Shown here: one piece after another, positions 1 to 12,042 of the stretch
Numbering within the stretch: the first letter of the stretch is position 1
Layout of the letters: every line of letters starts with the position of its first letter
Assembly: GCF_047948215.1 (NCBI RefSeq)
Contig: NC_134455.1
Location: forward strand, 161,554,575-161,618,574
Direction: 5' to 3'
Length of the DNA stretch: 64,000 nt
Origin: Lycorma delicatula
Lineage: Eukaryota; Arthropoda; Insecta; Hemiptera; Fulgoridae
The notes under the pieces: generated by a model
Seen by the model: the letters and a program-made list of their open reading frames with translations, nothing else
What the model was told of the DNA's origin: nothing
The model's database searches: none
Translations under genes and position numbers: made by a program

Positions 1-969
1 AAAATTTTCACCTAGTACACGTCCTTTAAAATATACAAATAGCATTTCCTTTTTATATTCTCATTCCGATCAGATTATAAAAAAGAAACAATCTATTCCT
101 AAGATAAAATGAATATCGAATAAAAAAAAAATAAAGAAATAATTAGGGGCCACATCTTTATCTTTTCAGTTCTACTCACTTATAACAATTTCTATTGAAT
201 AAAATATTCTACAGAAAGTTGTAAATGGGTAAAAGAGAGTAATATTGTTTTACTTATAAATATTTCAAAACCGTAATTTTTTTAATGTAATAAGTACAAA
301 AACACAAAATCTAAAAAAGATATCTACGACAGTTCTTGTTGAAATGAACAGTTTTTGAGATATTTGTTAAGAAAATTAGCTTCCTTTTCACCCATTCACA
401 ACCATTTGTAGACCATCAATTTCCGTAAGACTTTTCAAAATCATAAGCGAGTTTACAAGTTAAAAGTGTGAATGGTCATTTATTAATTCTTTATTAATTT
501 CTTCTTTTTTATTATGTTTACAGCATTTCATTTTTTACAGAATTTTCTGGCCATTATGAAATGTACAATTGAGGAAACTAGAGTTAGTACAATTAGTATT
601 AAGGTGACAATAATGAAACCACTGATTAAATTCATAAATCAATTACAACTAAACTTACAAATCTTAATTCGTGTTTGAGATGATAAAGATATAAAATTAA
701 TCTGTAGGCAAATGATAACAATCGGCACTTATAACTAATAAGCTGAAGAGGTAAAAACAGTTGAAACATTTAGAATTTCATATCTACCCGGCAGTAAAAA
801 TCTGAAAACATAACTGCTATTATACGCCGGTGCGTAAATTATTCTTACAGTCTCTTTTTATATCGACGTGTATTTATAAAAATAAATCTTAAAAATCTGA
901 ATCACTACATTTTATTACAATATGACAGTGATGGATTTAACAACATTTAATCTAAGGTGGTATAAATAA
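1..969. other. AT-rich sequence, no gene seen
   Basis: No coding pattern, RNA gene or recognisable repeat. Homopolymer and A/T-rich tracts only. Confidence 0.6.
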
Positions 970-1200
970 TATGCTGTGACGCATGACTGTGTGTATGGGC
1001 AATCTCCTCCTTCCTGATGGAATGCTTTATTAGTTATGTCATGGTGGGTGGACAGTCTGGGGTGGAGGTTTATTCGGTAGTGCGCAGGTACACATATGAT
1101 CTTCCTAAAACCTAGCGGGACCTGTTAGCGACCCCGAAACTGCTTCGGTGTCTGTAAAATGGATTCCCCACCTCTACAAAAAAAGAAGAAAAAAAGGGAT
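970..1200 (+). mobile_element. 3' UTR fragment of a non-LTR retrotransposon (R1-like style)
   Basis: A GC-richer patch in AT-rich surroundings. It contains a GTTTATTCGGTAGTGCGCAG-like stretch, then a block ending in TCGGTGTCTGTAAAA and ATTCCCCACC, and closes in an A-rich tail from about 1178 (AAAAAAAGAAGAAAAAAAGG). The order 'GGT-GTC-TGTAAAA, CCCCACCTC, poly(A)' is what I remember of R1/TRAS-type LINE 3' ends in insects. No coding part is attached, so this would be a severely 5'-truncated copy. The family call rests on remembered style and not on an alignment. Confidence 0.4.
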
Positions 1201-4200
1201 ATGAATTTTATTCAATTCAAAAGTTTTTCTTATTTTTTGCAGGTGATTCATTTGGTCTACAATATTTTTAAAATCTTATTTTTTACTAGTGAGTTTTTTG
1301 TTCCCTACATTTCTTCTGAAGTTATTTGCTCTGAAAGTTCTAGCTGTTTATCTAGATTTTCTGTCCTGCATCTTTCTGTTTACATTGGTACACCCATAAT
1401 CTTCTCCCACATTACTCATAAATATACCTTTTTCTACTAGTTATTTCCTTTATTCTATCAACTATTTCCTTTCAACGCACCAATCAATAAAAATAGATTG
1501 GTTTTTCAGATAGAATAAATTGGACTCAGGTTTTTAACATCAAGTTTTCCTAACTTTATTGTCGGTGGTAAAACCTTTATAGTTTCTTATCCTGTTCGAT
1601 CAAATTGTTGGTCTTCAGCCAACGATACTTTCTGTATATCTACCTTCCAGTACTTTTGCAACTTTTTCTCAGCGTCCGTATTCTACACCGATATAATAAT
1701 ACACTTCAAAAAAAAACGTTCTGCCAATTATTTGTAACGTTCTTAATTCATTCTGTCAATTAATAATTTACTTTTCCTATTACAATATATGGTTTCCTAT
1801 CATCTTCAGGATATTTTTAATTTAATTCCTTCCAGCAGTCTTCCGTAGAGTACCGGTGAGTGTTTATCCCTACTTATAATTTAAAAGAGTCCTTATATTT
1901 TATTTAATTCTTAACATAGTTATTAATTGGTTACTTTTAGATTTTTATCACTTAAGTCTCTTTTGAGTTTTACTGCCAAGTAAATTATTTATTCTTTATA
2001 TTTCAGTTACAGATGACGTAACATATTGTTTAAGTCCATTTTCTACTCTATTCCAAAAATGTCAACCATGAACCCCAAGATACTTTTCATTCTTCGTTTA
2101 TTTTTTCTGTAAATATTATTTATTATTATTTAACTTTCATTCACTACTCATAAGATATTGCTTCATAAAGTACTACAAATAATAATATTTGTTAAAGGCC
2201 ATAAAAAACTTCTTAGTTTTATATTCATGTTGTAATGATTTTACTTAGTATTGTGTCGTTCGTGAAGATAGAAAATTCTTAATCTTGAAGGCACGTGCGA
2301 TTTTGAATCTTGAATTACAATATTTTTAAATGTTCTTACAGCAAATAATATAAATAAACTCTTTAAGTAGCTTATTTAAACAAAAAGTACTTTTTATAAA
2401 ATATTGTTATTACACTTGAATTAATAATAAACGAGAAATATTTTACGATTAGATAAAATAATAAAAATAAATAAATACAAAAATACTTGAAAATTATACG
2501 CACTCCCGTTAAATTGTATCAGTTGAGTTTCGAATTTCGAGATTTAGCTTATTATTTATGACGAAAGAACAAAGGATTTATTTTACTTCATTTTGGCATC
2601 GTTTCTTCTTTTACTTTTATAAGGTTCTTGAAATTTCCCGATCATTATTTTCTTCTTTCCTGCCTTTCTTCATTCTCATTCCTGACTACTACCATATCAT
2701 TAAAGTAATTCAACAATAGGAAATCTCCTATTCGTATGAATAATATAGATTTCCTTTGAAATCTGATTGAATTTTACTCTATATTATTAATCTTGGCCGA
2801 ATGAAAGATGGATTGTACTTATTTACATTATTGTGCTTATTTATTTTCTGGATAACATCATGTCCTTCTGTTATTATAATTAATTTCTTGTTAAATGATA
2901 AAATTATATATATATTTTTTCTTATAAACATTTTTTAATATAAACCCTTAAATCATTGTAGAATTACAACAAATTGAAATTTTAAATAGTTCGGAAGTGC
3001 GAAACAATAAAACAAATGTTTTTTTTATTTATTCTTGGACTTAATAACAGGTTCTTTCTCCTACTGGTTAGTAAATTAAAATTCTTATATGTTTCTAAAT
3101 TTACTGAACTTTTTTTTAAAATTCCGTTTGATTAAAACTACTGTATGCAATGATGTAATCTTTAACAACGGTATTTTTACTCATAGAACAAATAAATAAC
3201 ATAGTTTTGAAGAAACAGACAACTAATAAAAATGGGGAACTCATTTTTTGTTTTGTTTTTTCTTTTACTCAGTACAGGCTAAGTTGTTAAAATCAGATAC
3301 TAGGATAAAAGACCGACAAATTAGATTAAAAATTATTTATTCAGATCTTTTATGCTTTTTTTAAATCTCTAAATCATATCATGAAAGGCAGTAAAAAATA
3401 TTTTGAGGAATAAAATGTCAGGAAGACATTTCTAAACTAGAGCAAAACCCTAGTTTAGCGACTTCAGAAGATAAAACATTACTTGATCTCTTTTAATATT
3501 CAACGGTTTTACCAAAGATAAATGAAGATGATACAGCTTCTGTGGGCGTAACAGCCTAAAGAAGACGAAGCTTAAGAAGCACCTGAGTCCTGTCTTAAAG
3601 CAATCGGCAAGTTAAACCAATTTTATTCTATGAAACAAAACATTTTTAAACTTGGAGTGCAATAAGGCAGTTCTCATTTTAAAGGCAAATATACATTTTA
3701 CAGTTATGTATATTGTTTGCATAATAGCTTCTAATCATGATAAATAAGTTCCAGGAACTATCAGGGCTTGTAATAACTTTCAATTTTTTTTATAAGAGGA
3801 AAAGGTAGCTTAGAAGAAGAAAAATATTAAAGTTTTTGTAAAAAAATAACATTCACTGTTTTAAGGATATTGAGTAATTTTGTAATCAATTTTTGATGAA
3901 CACTTACAATTGTTTCTTTCAATTAATCAAAACCGTCTACCGGCTGACTATTTTTGGCCTAAAATTCGCAGACTCGGTGACTTATTTATTTATTTGTTTT
4001 GTTATCTTTATTCTATTACCTTTCCTTCTAATCTCAGAATGAAACCAACACCGCTAACCGGATATAAGTCATCCAAAACTAGCTAATTTAATTTTCGTGT
4101 GTAATACTACCTACCGGACAAGCCATATTATTTTTAATATATTATTTCAATATTCGGCGTAGGTCGGTTAATACTATTGATTGCCAAGTTTTTTGTAAAA

Positions 4201-4437
4201 TTCTTAACAAGGGTCCTCAGCAATATATAGTCCATAAAGCTAATGACAAGGCACAGAAAATATGGCGTGGTATACAACTGGTTAAACAGAACAATTCACC
4301 AGACAAAAGTGTAATTTAGATTTTAAAAAAAGGAAGTATAATTACTGCACTAATTGCATTACATTTAAAATCTCGATTACTCAAATAAAATAATAAAACT
4401 GCAATTTTTCATTAAATACGAAGTTATTCATAATAAA
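1201..4437. other. AT-rich sequence, no gene seen
   Basis: The 93-codon open frame at 1159-1440 starts inside the LINE 3' end and has no domain-like features. Nothing else is supported. Confidence 0.6.
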
Positions 4438-4438
4438 G

Positions 4439-4467
<29 letters not shown>
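4439..4467. repeat. (TA)n microsatellite
   Basis: About 29 bp of uninterrupted TA dinucleotides, seen directly. Confidence 0.95.
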
Positions 4468-4470
<3 letters not shown>

Positions 4471-4489
4471 GTAGACATACGGAATAATA

Positions 4490-4933
4490 ATAATAATAAT
4501 TTTTTGTTGGTGAGGGGAGGGAGATGGGAATGAATTTACGCTCGGAGTCTCTGGCTCCTACTGATAGTATTATACAATCACCATCATCAGCAGACTACCG
4601 ACAAAACACCTTCCTTTTTGCCAGGACTCGACCCGGAACTGTTTAACACATTACTTCAGGATGAGTCCTCCTATCCTAGCCTGAGAAGGCAGCTACTTAA
4701 TCTTCATGACTATCCAGATCACCCTTCTTGGTCTTGAGAATGCTGCTGACGAATCGGGCTACACTCTCCCAGCTGCTCAGGTCACAGAGCATCATCGCAA
4801 TTAGATTGTGAAAGCTGAGTACTCCGAGATCCGCCTCTAGTGTCCCTCGATCTGCTGCCAACCGGGCATATATGAAAAAGGTTTGCTTGGCGTCGTCCTG
4901 TATACCGGAGCAATAGTGGCAGTCAGGGGACAA
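4490..4933 (-). mobile_element. R1-clade LINE: ORF2 C-terminus plus 3' UTR, 5' truncated
   Basis: On the minus strand the frame 4933-4697 (78 codons) reads like the last part of an R1-clade ORF2. It starts near SPDCHYCSGIQDDAKQTFF, which corresponds to the C-terminal zinc finger, then has an LG(V)L segment, an LIAMMLCDLSSWESVARFV helix and a lysine-rich end. In the family the finger is CX2C-H-C; here only CHYC is intact, the His position reads Gln (AKQTFF) and the last Cys reads Tyr (FIYARL), so the finger is broken. The following 200 bp (4696 down to about 4500) is 3' UTR, closed by an (ATT)-type tail at 4486-4500. The 5' end stops abruptly at about 4933, directly against the tail of the next copy. 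A dead, 5'-truncated insertion. Confidence 0.75.
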
Positions 4934-4940
4934 TAATAAA

Positions 4941-5092
4941 AATAATTTTTTTTTTCTTTATGGCTGGGAGGGGGAAATACATTTATGAACGGAATGTCGG
5001 GCTCCCACTGATGGTATTATCCAATCACCATCAGCAAACTACCGACTAAAGCCACCCTCTTTCTACCAGGACTCGACTCGGACCGTTTAACC
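4941..5092 (-). mobile_element. Second copy of the same R1-clade 3' UTR
   Basis: Closely similar to 4500-4650: both carry AGTCGAGTCCTGG, a TCGGTAGT..GCTGATG block and the CCCTCCC stretch, in the same minus orientation and order. There is no coding part. Its A/T-rich 3' tail (4925-4950) abuts the truncated 5' end of the copy at 4490-4933. Its own 5' end borders the (AAT)n array at 5095. Confidence 0.75.
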
Positions 5093-5236
<144 letters not shown>

Positions 5237-6816
5237 ATGCTTTTTTTGCTTTAAAATATTTTCTTTCCAGCGTTTTAATATTCGATTTCAAATTGATGAT
5301 ATTCAGTATCAAGAGACATGATATTTCTTCTTTTGATGGACACATTTAATTTATCGCATTGCTTTTAAACTTTTTTATTAATTGAAATATATAAACACAT
5401 TTCAGAGTTATTGAATTTCATTTATTATTTTTCGAATAATTAATATTTTATTTATTTTTTAATAAAATGTATGAAACCAGATTTTTTTTCAGCAAAATAA
5501 TTTATTAAATCAAATGAATTCTGTACGTTTTATAAATTAATAAACAAATAAATAAACTTTTCTTTGATGTAATAAAACGGTTATTACAAATTAAATTACT
5601 GTAAAATCAAAATATTTAAAAAATGTAACAACGTCGATGAAATTTTTATTTTAATTCCTGCAGATTTAAGTTTCAGTACGTATATGTTTATCATTATAGT
5701 GAAATTGTAAAATCATAATTAGTAGTATATCGAACCATTTAATTTATCATGATATAGAATAGCCTGATGTTTGCATGTTATGTACCATGTTCCTGTAACA
5801 AAAGTCACTTCCAAAATCGCTATTTTCATTCCTGAGATAACAAATATCCGAGGCTAGATACGCGTATACTAAGGACAGTAAGGAGCACTCTTCTTCGCTG
5901 AGCCAAACATATTGTCACACATCGACAAGCCTAGCTCACCGTCGTTCAGCTCCAAAGAAGAACGTTCATTCTGCTCACCGCAACATCATTATTCTCAGAG
6001 AAAGAAATAATTATTAATTTCTGCTGTGTTATCACTACCATAAAAAAGAAGGAGATAGATAATGTAACGCAACAAATTTACGTATCCCTTCTGTCGAGAA
6101 AAAATACAGCGAGTACATATATGCATCGCTTCTACTTCGTAGGAGTATGCATGGTATAAAAATTAAACGCTTGCTACTTTTTTAGAAGGTTTGTTATTCT
6201 GCTTAAACTTTGATACGCTACATTCCTCAGTTCCGCTTTATGACCGTTATTTATTATTGATTACTCTTATTTCAACGTATCCCAACCTGGCAAAATTAGG
6301 TGTAAGATAAGTAAACAGTCATTTTACAGACAAGGGATGCAACTGCGTGCAAGTCCTGCCTAAATAATGTCCTGGTATCCAGAAAAACATCCGTAAACGA
6401 TAAGTTCTTTAAAAATTCACCGCACTGTTTTCGAAAAAAGAAAATTTTATGCCTTGTCAGTTAATTCCGAGAATAGTTAGTCTTTTTTATTTGATTTAAT
6501 CATAGGTATAAGGTGTATAAAAAAGAGTGTAACCAGTAATTAACCCATTGAAATACAATACTTAAACCGGATATATAACAGTAAGATATTTTACTACAAG
6601 GTAAAATACCTAATGAACCTATTTAAAGAGTATTCGACGCTAGCAAAGGAATACGCAAACTACAATCTTACTTTTCATTCATATATTATATATTTTTTAT
6701 TAAATTTTATTCTTCAATTATTCTGTGAAGGTCATACAGTCAATCATCTTTCTACAATAAAATTATTTTTAAATAGTTTTGAATACCTTTTTGATGATAA
6801 TATGTAAATATACATA
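5237..6816. other. AT-rich sequence, no gene seen
   Basis: A slightly GC-richer stretch at 5850-6010 shows no open frame or splice-flanked exon that I can defend. Confidence 0.5.
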
Positions 6817-7450
6817 CTGAGTGATTTCAAATTGCACGGCAATCTCTCGGGAGGTGATTCTATAGCCAGAGATTAGATAAAAGTTCATATAACCATAGGT
6901 CAGAAAACGGTTTAGTAGCGAGTTTCAGTTCACGAAACATTTAGCCCTGCTTTCTGCACCCTGTATGAAATTAAACTGCATTAAAATTCTTGGGGTACAA
7001 ATCGAGAGGTAAATTTGGTGCTTCCTGTTTTTTGATCTAAGAAATTGAATAAAAGTAGTCCCAAACCTCTGTCTCATTAGGTTATAAAAAAAATGGTGTA
7101 AACACGTGGAAATTTTGTCGGAAAATACACGTTTTTAGGTCAAGAATAAAATAACTATTAGATTGCTAATTTACCAAATAAACAAATAAAAATTTCCAGT
7201 TAACTTTACAGAAAATTTAATCCTGGCTAAATTTATGTTAATAACCTCTATAAAAATTAAACACAAATTTGAGAAGTTCAACTTTAATCAACTGAGAATT
7301 ACATTCTCTTGGACGCAAGCCGAAACTCTTGAGTGAGCCGAAATTCGCTAACGAACCGTTTTCTGAACTATGTTTATATTAATTTTTTTTCTAACTTTGG
7401 GCTATAGAATCATCTACCGAGAGATTTCCGTGCAATTTGAAATCATTCTG
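6817..7450. mobile_element. MITE, 634 bp, long TIRs, TA target-site duplication
   Basis: The first ~115 bp (from CTGAGTGATTTCAAATTG) match the reverse complement of the last ~115 bp (from CAGAATGATTTCAAATTG) with few mismatches. The match includes shared blocks CAATCTCTCGG/AAATCTCTCGG, TGATTCTATAGCC and CAGAAAACGG. The element is flanked by TA on both sides (6815-6816 and 7451-7452), as expected for Tc1/mariner-type integration. The interior has no open frame, so it is a non-autonomous element. The partner transposase is not in this element. Confidence 0.85.
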
Positions 7451-7452
7451 TA

Positions 7453-9330
7453 TATGTATATATTCTTGGATTATGCGTAGTTTATTTTTGTATATTGCTT
7501 TCGCTTTAAAAGTGAATGCTCATACCTATTGTGCAAAGAATACGTAATTGTAAACTTTCATATCATTCGAAAAAATAATAATTCTTTGATAAAATTGTAG
7601 GAAAGAAATAATAATACGAAAATACTGCAGGATGCTATGATTACTTATTTGCCCACGCAAATAAAAGTGAGGTCGTCACACCAAATAAAGACAAAATTGT
7701 TTATTTTAAACATTTATTTATTTATTTTATCGTGATATTTGTATTCAGTTAATCTCAATCGTAATTCTTCATATTAACCTGGAAATTGGTTACTCATCAA
7801 ATTTTTTCGCGTACAGTGAATTTTTTAAACTGTAATAGACTTAAAATTCTGTAATTAAGCAGGATTTTATTGAAGTTATAATCTACTGCACTTCTTTATT
7901 ATTTTACTTACATAAAACGTAATTTGATCAAATTTTATCAAATTATAAAGGATTAAATAATATGCTTGTTAAACGATGAATATGTCAATGATGTAAATAA
8001 CTCAGATTGGGCTTATTTAATGATATTAATGCTCTTTTTTATTTTTAATGTAGTTCAGGGATCAATTCATTCTAGTTTTAGTGTTTATATGTAATAAATA
8101 GCTACCTCAAAGATGTCAAATTTTTATCAGTTTTCAAAATTCGTCGATATTATTGTTGTTTGTGTATAAAATATTTTACAATCAGGTCACGAAAACTTTA
8201 CATACAAAAATAATAATTTTTCTGCGATTGTTGTAGTCAATCTTTTAACAATAAATAAAATTTAATTATACGCATAATCATGAGGAGTACTGTAATAGTA
8301 CAATGCGAAGAAAATTAATTAAAGATTTCTTTAACTGAACCGAAGAATAATTAACACTTATATCTCATAATAAAAATGCTAATGGAGCAAAAAATATCCA
8401 TAGGCCCTGTAGCAGTTAATTTTACACATCCCATCCTCTTATACGAGCTGCAGAAGTCGTTTTGAAAACACCAACTAAAAAAAATCTAAGATTTAATTAT
8501 ATTAGAAAAATATAATTGATGTTAAATGAAAACAATTCGGACAGACTATACCAGCATAGGAAAAACGATCACCGCCAAACATATTTGAAGAAAATCATTT
8601 ATAGATATATGGCATATAAAAGTTGATTTACGAACGTTATTTTAATATACATTATTTTAATTTTCGTTTCATAATTTCAATATTACGCATCTCGTTTTGG
8701 TATAATACATGAACACACACTCATTAAATATTTTTTCAACATTTCTCTCTCTTGATCTTTCTACATGAATTATAACGCGCAAAAAGTTAGTGTTTTTCCG
8801 TTATTGAGTTACTCTTTTAAAAAATGAACGCGTACGGTTTTCGATTACTTTCATAACAGAAATCCAAAAATCTTTACTGCACGATTAGGTAATGGCAGGT
8901 TTTCAAAATATACAACTAAATATTGGCTTTTAATAGATAACATTCCTGTTCCGATAATTAATAAGAATAGCCTGTGTAATGAAAATTATTTTCGTTCGGG
9001 AACTCAAACTTTTAACGGAGTCAGTTTTAACAAAATTTCAATAATTGTGGTTCTAAACAAATGCAGAGAAACGATATTGTATGTCTTATAGGTGCTTTTG
9101 ATTGACATATACAATCGGGAAATACAGACTAATTCCATGTGCGGTTTATATAAAAAAAAATCCCTGTCGATTAGATCATGTTGCGAATCATTAGTAACTG
9201 CGATACTGTAATGTAATCTTGTAGATTATTCCGAATACATTACATATCGCTGATCCTATTAAAAATATATATAAAATTTCTTCTGCTATTAACCTACTAA
9301 ATATTGAAAATTGATAAATTTGAATATTAC
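7453..9330. other. AT-rich sequence, probably intron of the gene with the PTB exon
   Basis: It lies downstream of the minus-strand exon at 9331-9477, so at least its right part should be intronic if that gene is real. I looked for the next PTB exon and did not find one. Confidence 0.45.
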
Positions 9331-9477
9331 CTGTTCTGGATTTTTTGTGACAAAAGAATGACAATACTGAAGACTGAAATGTCCTTTAGGTTCTCTTGCC
9401 AAAAAACTAAATTGCGCATGTGCAGGTTCACAAGTTGCATATGAGATGCGCCTTAGAGCATGCGCCATGTACACGCA
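9331..9477 (-). CDS. Internal exon of a PTB/PID-domain adaptor protein
   Basis: Minus strand: a T-rich tract (TTTTTGTTTGTTGCAG) provides the acceptor, the exon is 147 bp, and it ends ..GAACAG before a GTAATATT donor. It is open throughout, starts and ends in phase 0, and encodes 49 residues. The residues include the runs HALRRISYATCEP, FSFLAREPKGH and LQYCHSFVTKNPEQ. The alternation RISYATC / FSFLARE / QYCHSFV is the beta4-beta5-beta6 pattern of phosphotyrosine-binding (PTB/PID) domains, as in Shc-, Numb- and tensin-like adaptors that dock on NPXY motifs of receptors at the membrane. Codon use and the lack of any stop stand out from the AT-rich surroundings. I cannot tell which adaptor it is. 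The flanking exons, which should hold the N-terminal strands and the C-terminal helix, were not found and may lie outside the window. Confidence 0.8.
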
Positions 9478-10368
9478 CTGCAACAAACAAAAACATAAAG
9501 GAAAACATTACATTTTTTTTATTTAAAACGTGCTGTAACGAATAAATTCGTGACTAAGACTAATCGTCGTGCTGCGGGAACATTCCAAAGCGATCTGTCT
9601 CGCGGCAGAATGCCGATTCACTGGAGCAGATCCACCTAGCACCGTCTTTCACCAATTTGGTTCCTATTAAAGACATACTAGTCAGTTTATGACGTCAATT
9701 TTCTTATATTCTTAATTTATAACATAATTTTATTCCTTTGTTTATTCTTTATGTAGAAGCAATATTACAAATCATTCCGCAGTATAAAAATACAGATAAA
9801 TCCATTAAGTAAGATATATGTCTCCCTTTTAAAAATATACTTTTATATGATATTTAACACAATAAACTGAATTATATTTTATTGATATAAATTAGCTTAA
9901 GAATGATATCTTTCTTCTTTAAGTAGTTTGAAGTATTTCATTTATTATTTGATTTTCGTGTTAATGACGTTGAAACAATTTCACAATATATATTTTTGGA
10001 AAAAAAACAACTCATCTATCAATTATTTCAGATGAGTGTCAGGCTTTCAGTACGAAAAAGTTTCGTCGTAAAATGGCAGCTATTGTATCAGTATTAAATT
10101 TTAGTTTTATCGGCAGTACAGTATACATTAAAAAAAAAGGATTAAAAAAATAAAAATAGTACTGTTTTGCTAAAACAGTACTTTAGTGCTATATTAATTA
10201 GCTCAAAATTTCATTTAGGTATAAAAGTATTATATGAATTCATTTAAAATAAATTGTACTGTTCACACCCACGAACTTTGACCACTCTACAATATTTACG
10301 TAAAATTTCCCGTACGTGGGTGCGTATGTATGACCCTCACGTATATTGTTTAAAACCCAACTATTTTT
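9478..10368. other. Presumed intron; no other gene seen
   Basis: Upstream of the PTB exon. A small CpG-richer patch at 9540-9660 (CGTCGTGCTGCGGG, TCTCGCGGCAG) has no exon signature I can support. Confidence 0.4.
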
Positions 10369-11722
10369 TAACCAACATCAAAAAAGGAAGGAATTTTCCT
10401 GTTTTTATTTTTTACAAGTATGTATTTTCAAGCTTTGGTCTTTGCTAAATCGAGTAATTTAGACAATTTTGGTTTTATTTCATAGAGAAAGCTTCTTTAT
10501 AAAACTATAAGGTAATATCAATAGAAAATATTTAAATGAAAAATTATAACTTTACAGAGAAGATCGGAAGATATGTTTTTATTTCTTTTTTATATATTAT
10601 GGTATAGAACTGAATTATTACATTTTGATAGTACACAACTGATATTCTATTTTAATTAAAATTTAAAGTAAATAAATGTAAAATAAAATAAATTTTTAAA
10701 CTAAACTGGAATGAAAGAACACAAAAACCGAGTTATGTACAAAATACCACCAAAACAACATAAAACAAAAGATGCAACTCAATAGATACCAAACTCAAAT
10801 ATTAAAAAACTGTAATCAGACCTATAATTTCATATGGAAGCAAAACATTCTTCCTACTCAGCACAGATGCAAAGAATAGAAAGAAGAATTCTAAGAACAT
10901 GCATAAATAAAAGACGACTTTCTGATATGGAAGAATGGAGACTCATACCAAACCAAGAGGTACATAAAGACGTAGAACCAGCTCTAGACTACTTTAGGAA
11001 GAAAAGAATCTCCTTCTTTTGACAGATAATAAGAACAGAACCGAACAGGCTCGTCAGGAAACTGGTCGAGAAATACTGGAAAATATCCAAAACACCGACC
11101 TGGATCACCGAAATTAAACAAGATATGTAAGAACTAGAAATCACAATAGAATATTTACGAAACAAAACTGACAATATAAAAAAACTAAAAAGAAGAAAAC
11201 TCCAGATTTAAAATTAAAGAAAAGAAAACAACAATGAGGGTTTGTTCAGAAGAACTCAAAAAACAAGATCTGACAGAATGAAGAAGTATTGGGAAGCAAT
11301 CAAGAAGAAAAATAAAAAAAGACGAACCAGAGTTAAAAGTGGTCCAATGTGACCTCAAAATCCTCAAAAAAAAAAAAAATTAAAACAAATTAAACAAGCT
11401 TTAAAAAAACATTAAAAATTGAAAATAATGTTTTTCAACATTTAAAAAAAAATTTTATTCTATTTTTTTAAATCAGTGTGAAATTTAGAGTTAATCGGTT
11501 AGTGAAAATTTTAAATATTTTTAAATGAAAAATGTTAAAATATTTAAATTTTTCATTGAATATTTTCTATTGATATTATCTTATAGTTTTATAAAGAAGC
11601 TTTCTCTATGAAATAAAACCAGAATTGTCTAAATTACTCGATTTAGCAAAGACAAAAGCTTGAAAATACATACTTGTAAAAAATAAAAACAGGAAAATTA
11701 AGAACCTTTTTTGATGTCGGTT
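10369..11722. mobile_element. 1.35-kb element with ~170-180 bp terminal inverted repeats
   Basis: The left arm (about 10369-10548) is nearly identical to the reverse complement of the right arm (about 11556-11722). Shared blocks include AACCAACATCAAAAAAGG / AACCGACATCAAAAAAGG, ACAAGTATGTATTTTCAAGC, TTTGCTAAATCGAGTAATTT and GAGAAAGCTTCTTTATAAAA. The terminal AACCGAC(A)TCAAAAAAGGA type is familiar to me from abundant insect non-autonomous elements. No target-site duplication could be fixed with confidence. Between the arms lies a decayed LINE ORF end (see 10690-11345). Confidence 0.75.
10690..11345 (+). pseudogene. LINE ORF2 C-terminal relic (RTE-like endonuclease-reverse transcriptase family)
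   Basis: Translated with frame changes, the stretch reads PIISYGSKTF (the conserved 'P.I.YG.E.W' motif after the RT core), then RIERRILRTCINKRRLSDME with EWRLIPNQEVHKD, then RLRWxGH-like KKRISFF, then TPTWITEIKQDM and ELEITIEYLRNKT. It ends with a basic SDRMKKYWEAIKKKNKKR segment. This order matches the C-terminal tail of the endonuclease-RT LINEs that are very common in hemipteran and other insect genomes. Stops interrupt it (for example at 11021 and after 'EIKQDM'). No RT catalytic core or endonuclease is present. It lies wholly inside the inverted-repeat element at 10369-11722. Confidence 0.65.
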
Positions 11723-11853
11723 AATTTATAATTTGGCGTTGAGTTCATGAAAGTAAAACTAAAGAATTTAAAGGTTTTTTCAATTTTTAATGGTTTTTTT
11801 AAGTTTATTTTATTAAGAGGCAAATATTTGATACTCTATTCCGAATGTTATGA

Positions 11854-12042
11854 GGCTAAATGTTCTGCTGAATAGATTTCAATCTCAGATATATTTTCTT
11901 TTGACCTATTTTTTTTAGTGATGAATTTTCAATAAACTCAATAATTCTTCAGTTTATAGAATATTCATCACTAAAAATAAAATAGGTCAAAAGAAAATAT
12001 ATATAACTGAGAACGAAATCTATTCAGCAGAACATTTATTCT
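11854..12042. repeat. Foldback: ~78-bp arms around a ~28-bp loop
   Basis: The left arm, about 11854-11930 (containing AATGTTCTGCTGAATAGATT and TTTTCTTTTGACCTATTTT), is almost the reverse complement of the right arm, about 11959-12042. The arms differ by a few substitutions and short indels. No TIR-bounded element is evident outside it, so it is either a small foldback element or a palindromic duplication. Confidence 0.85.

Noticed and set aside
10559..10572. AGATCGGAAG, which matches the start of a common sequencing adapter
   Set aside because: Only ten bases match, the following bases (ATATG) do not, and the sequence lies within continuous genomic context; chance is sufficient.
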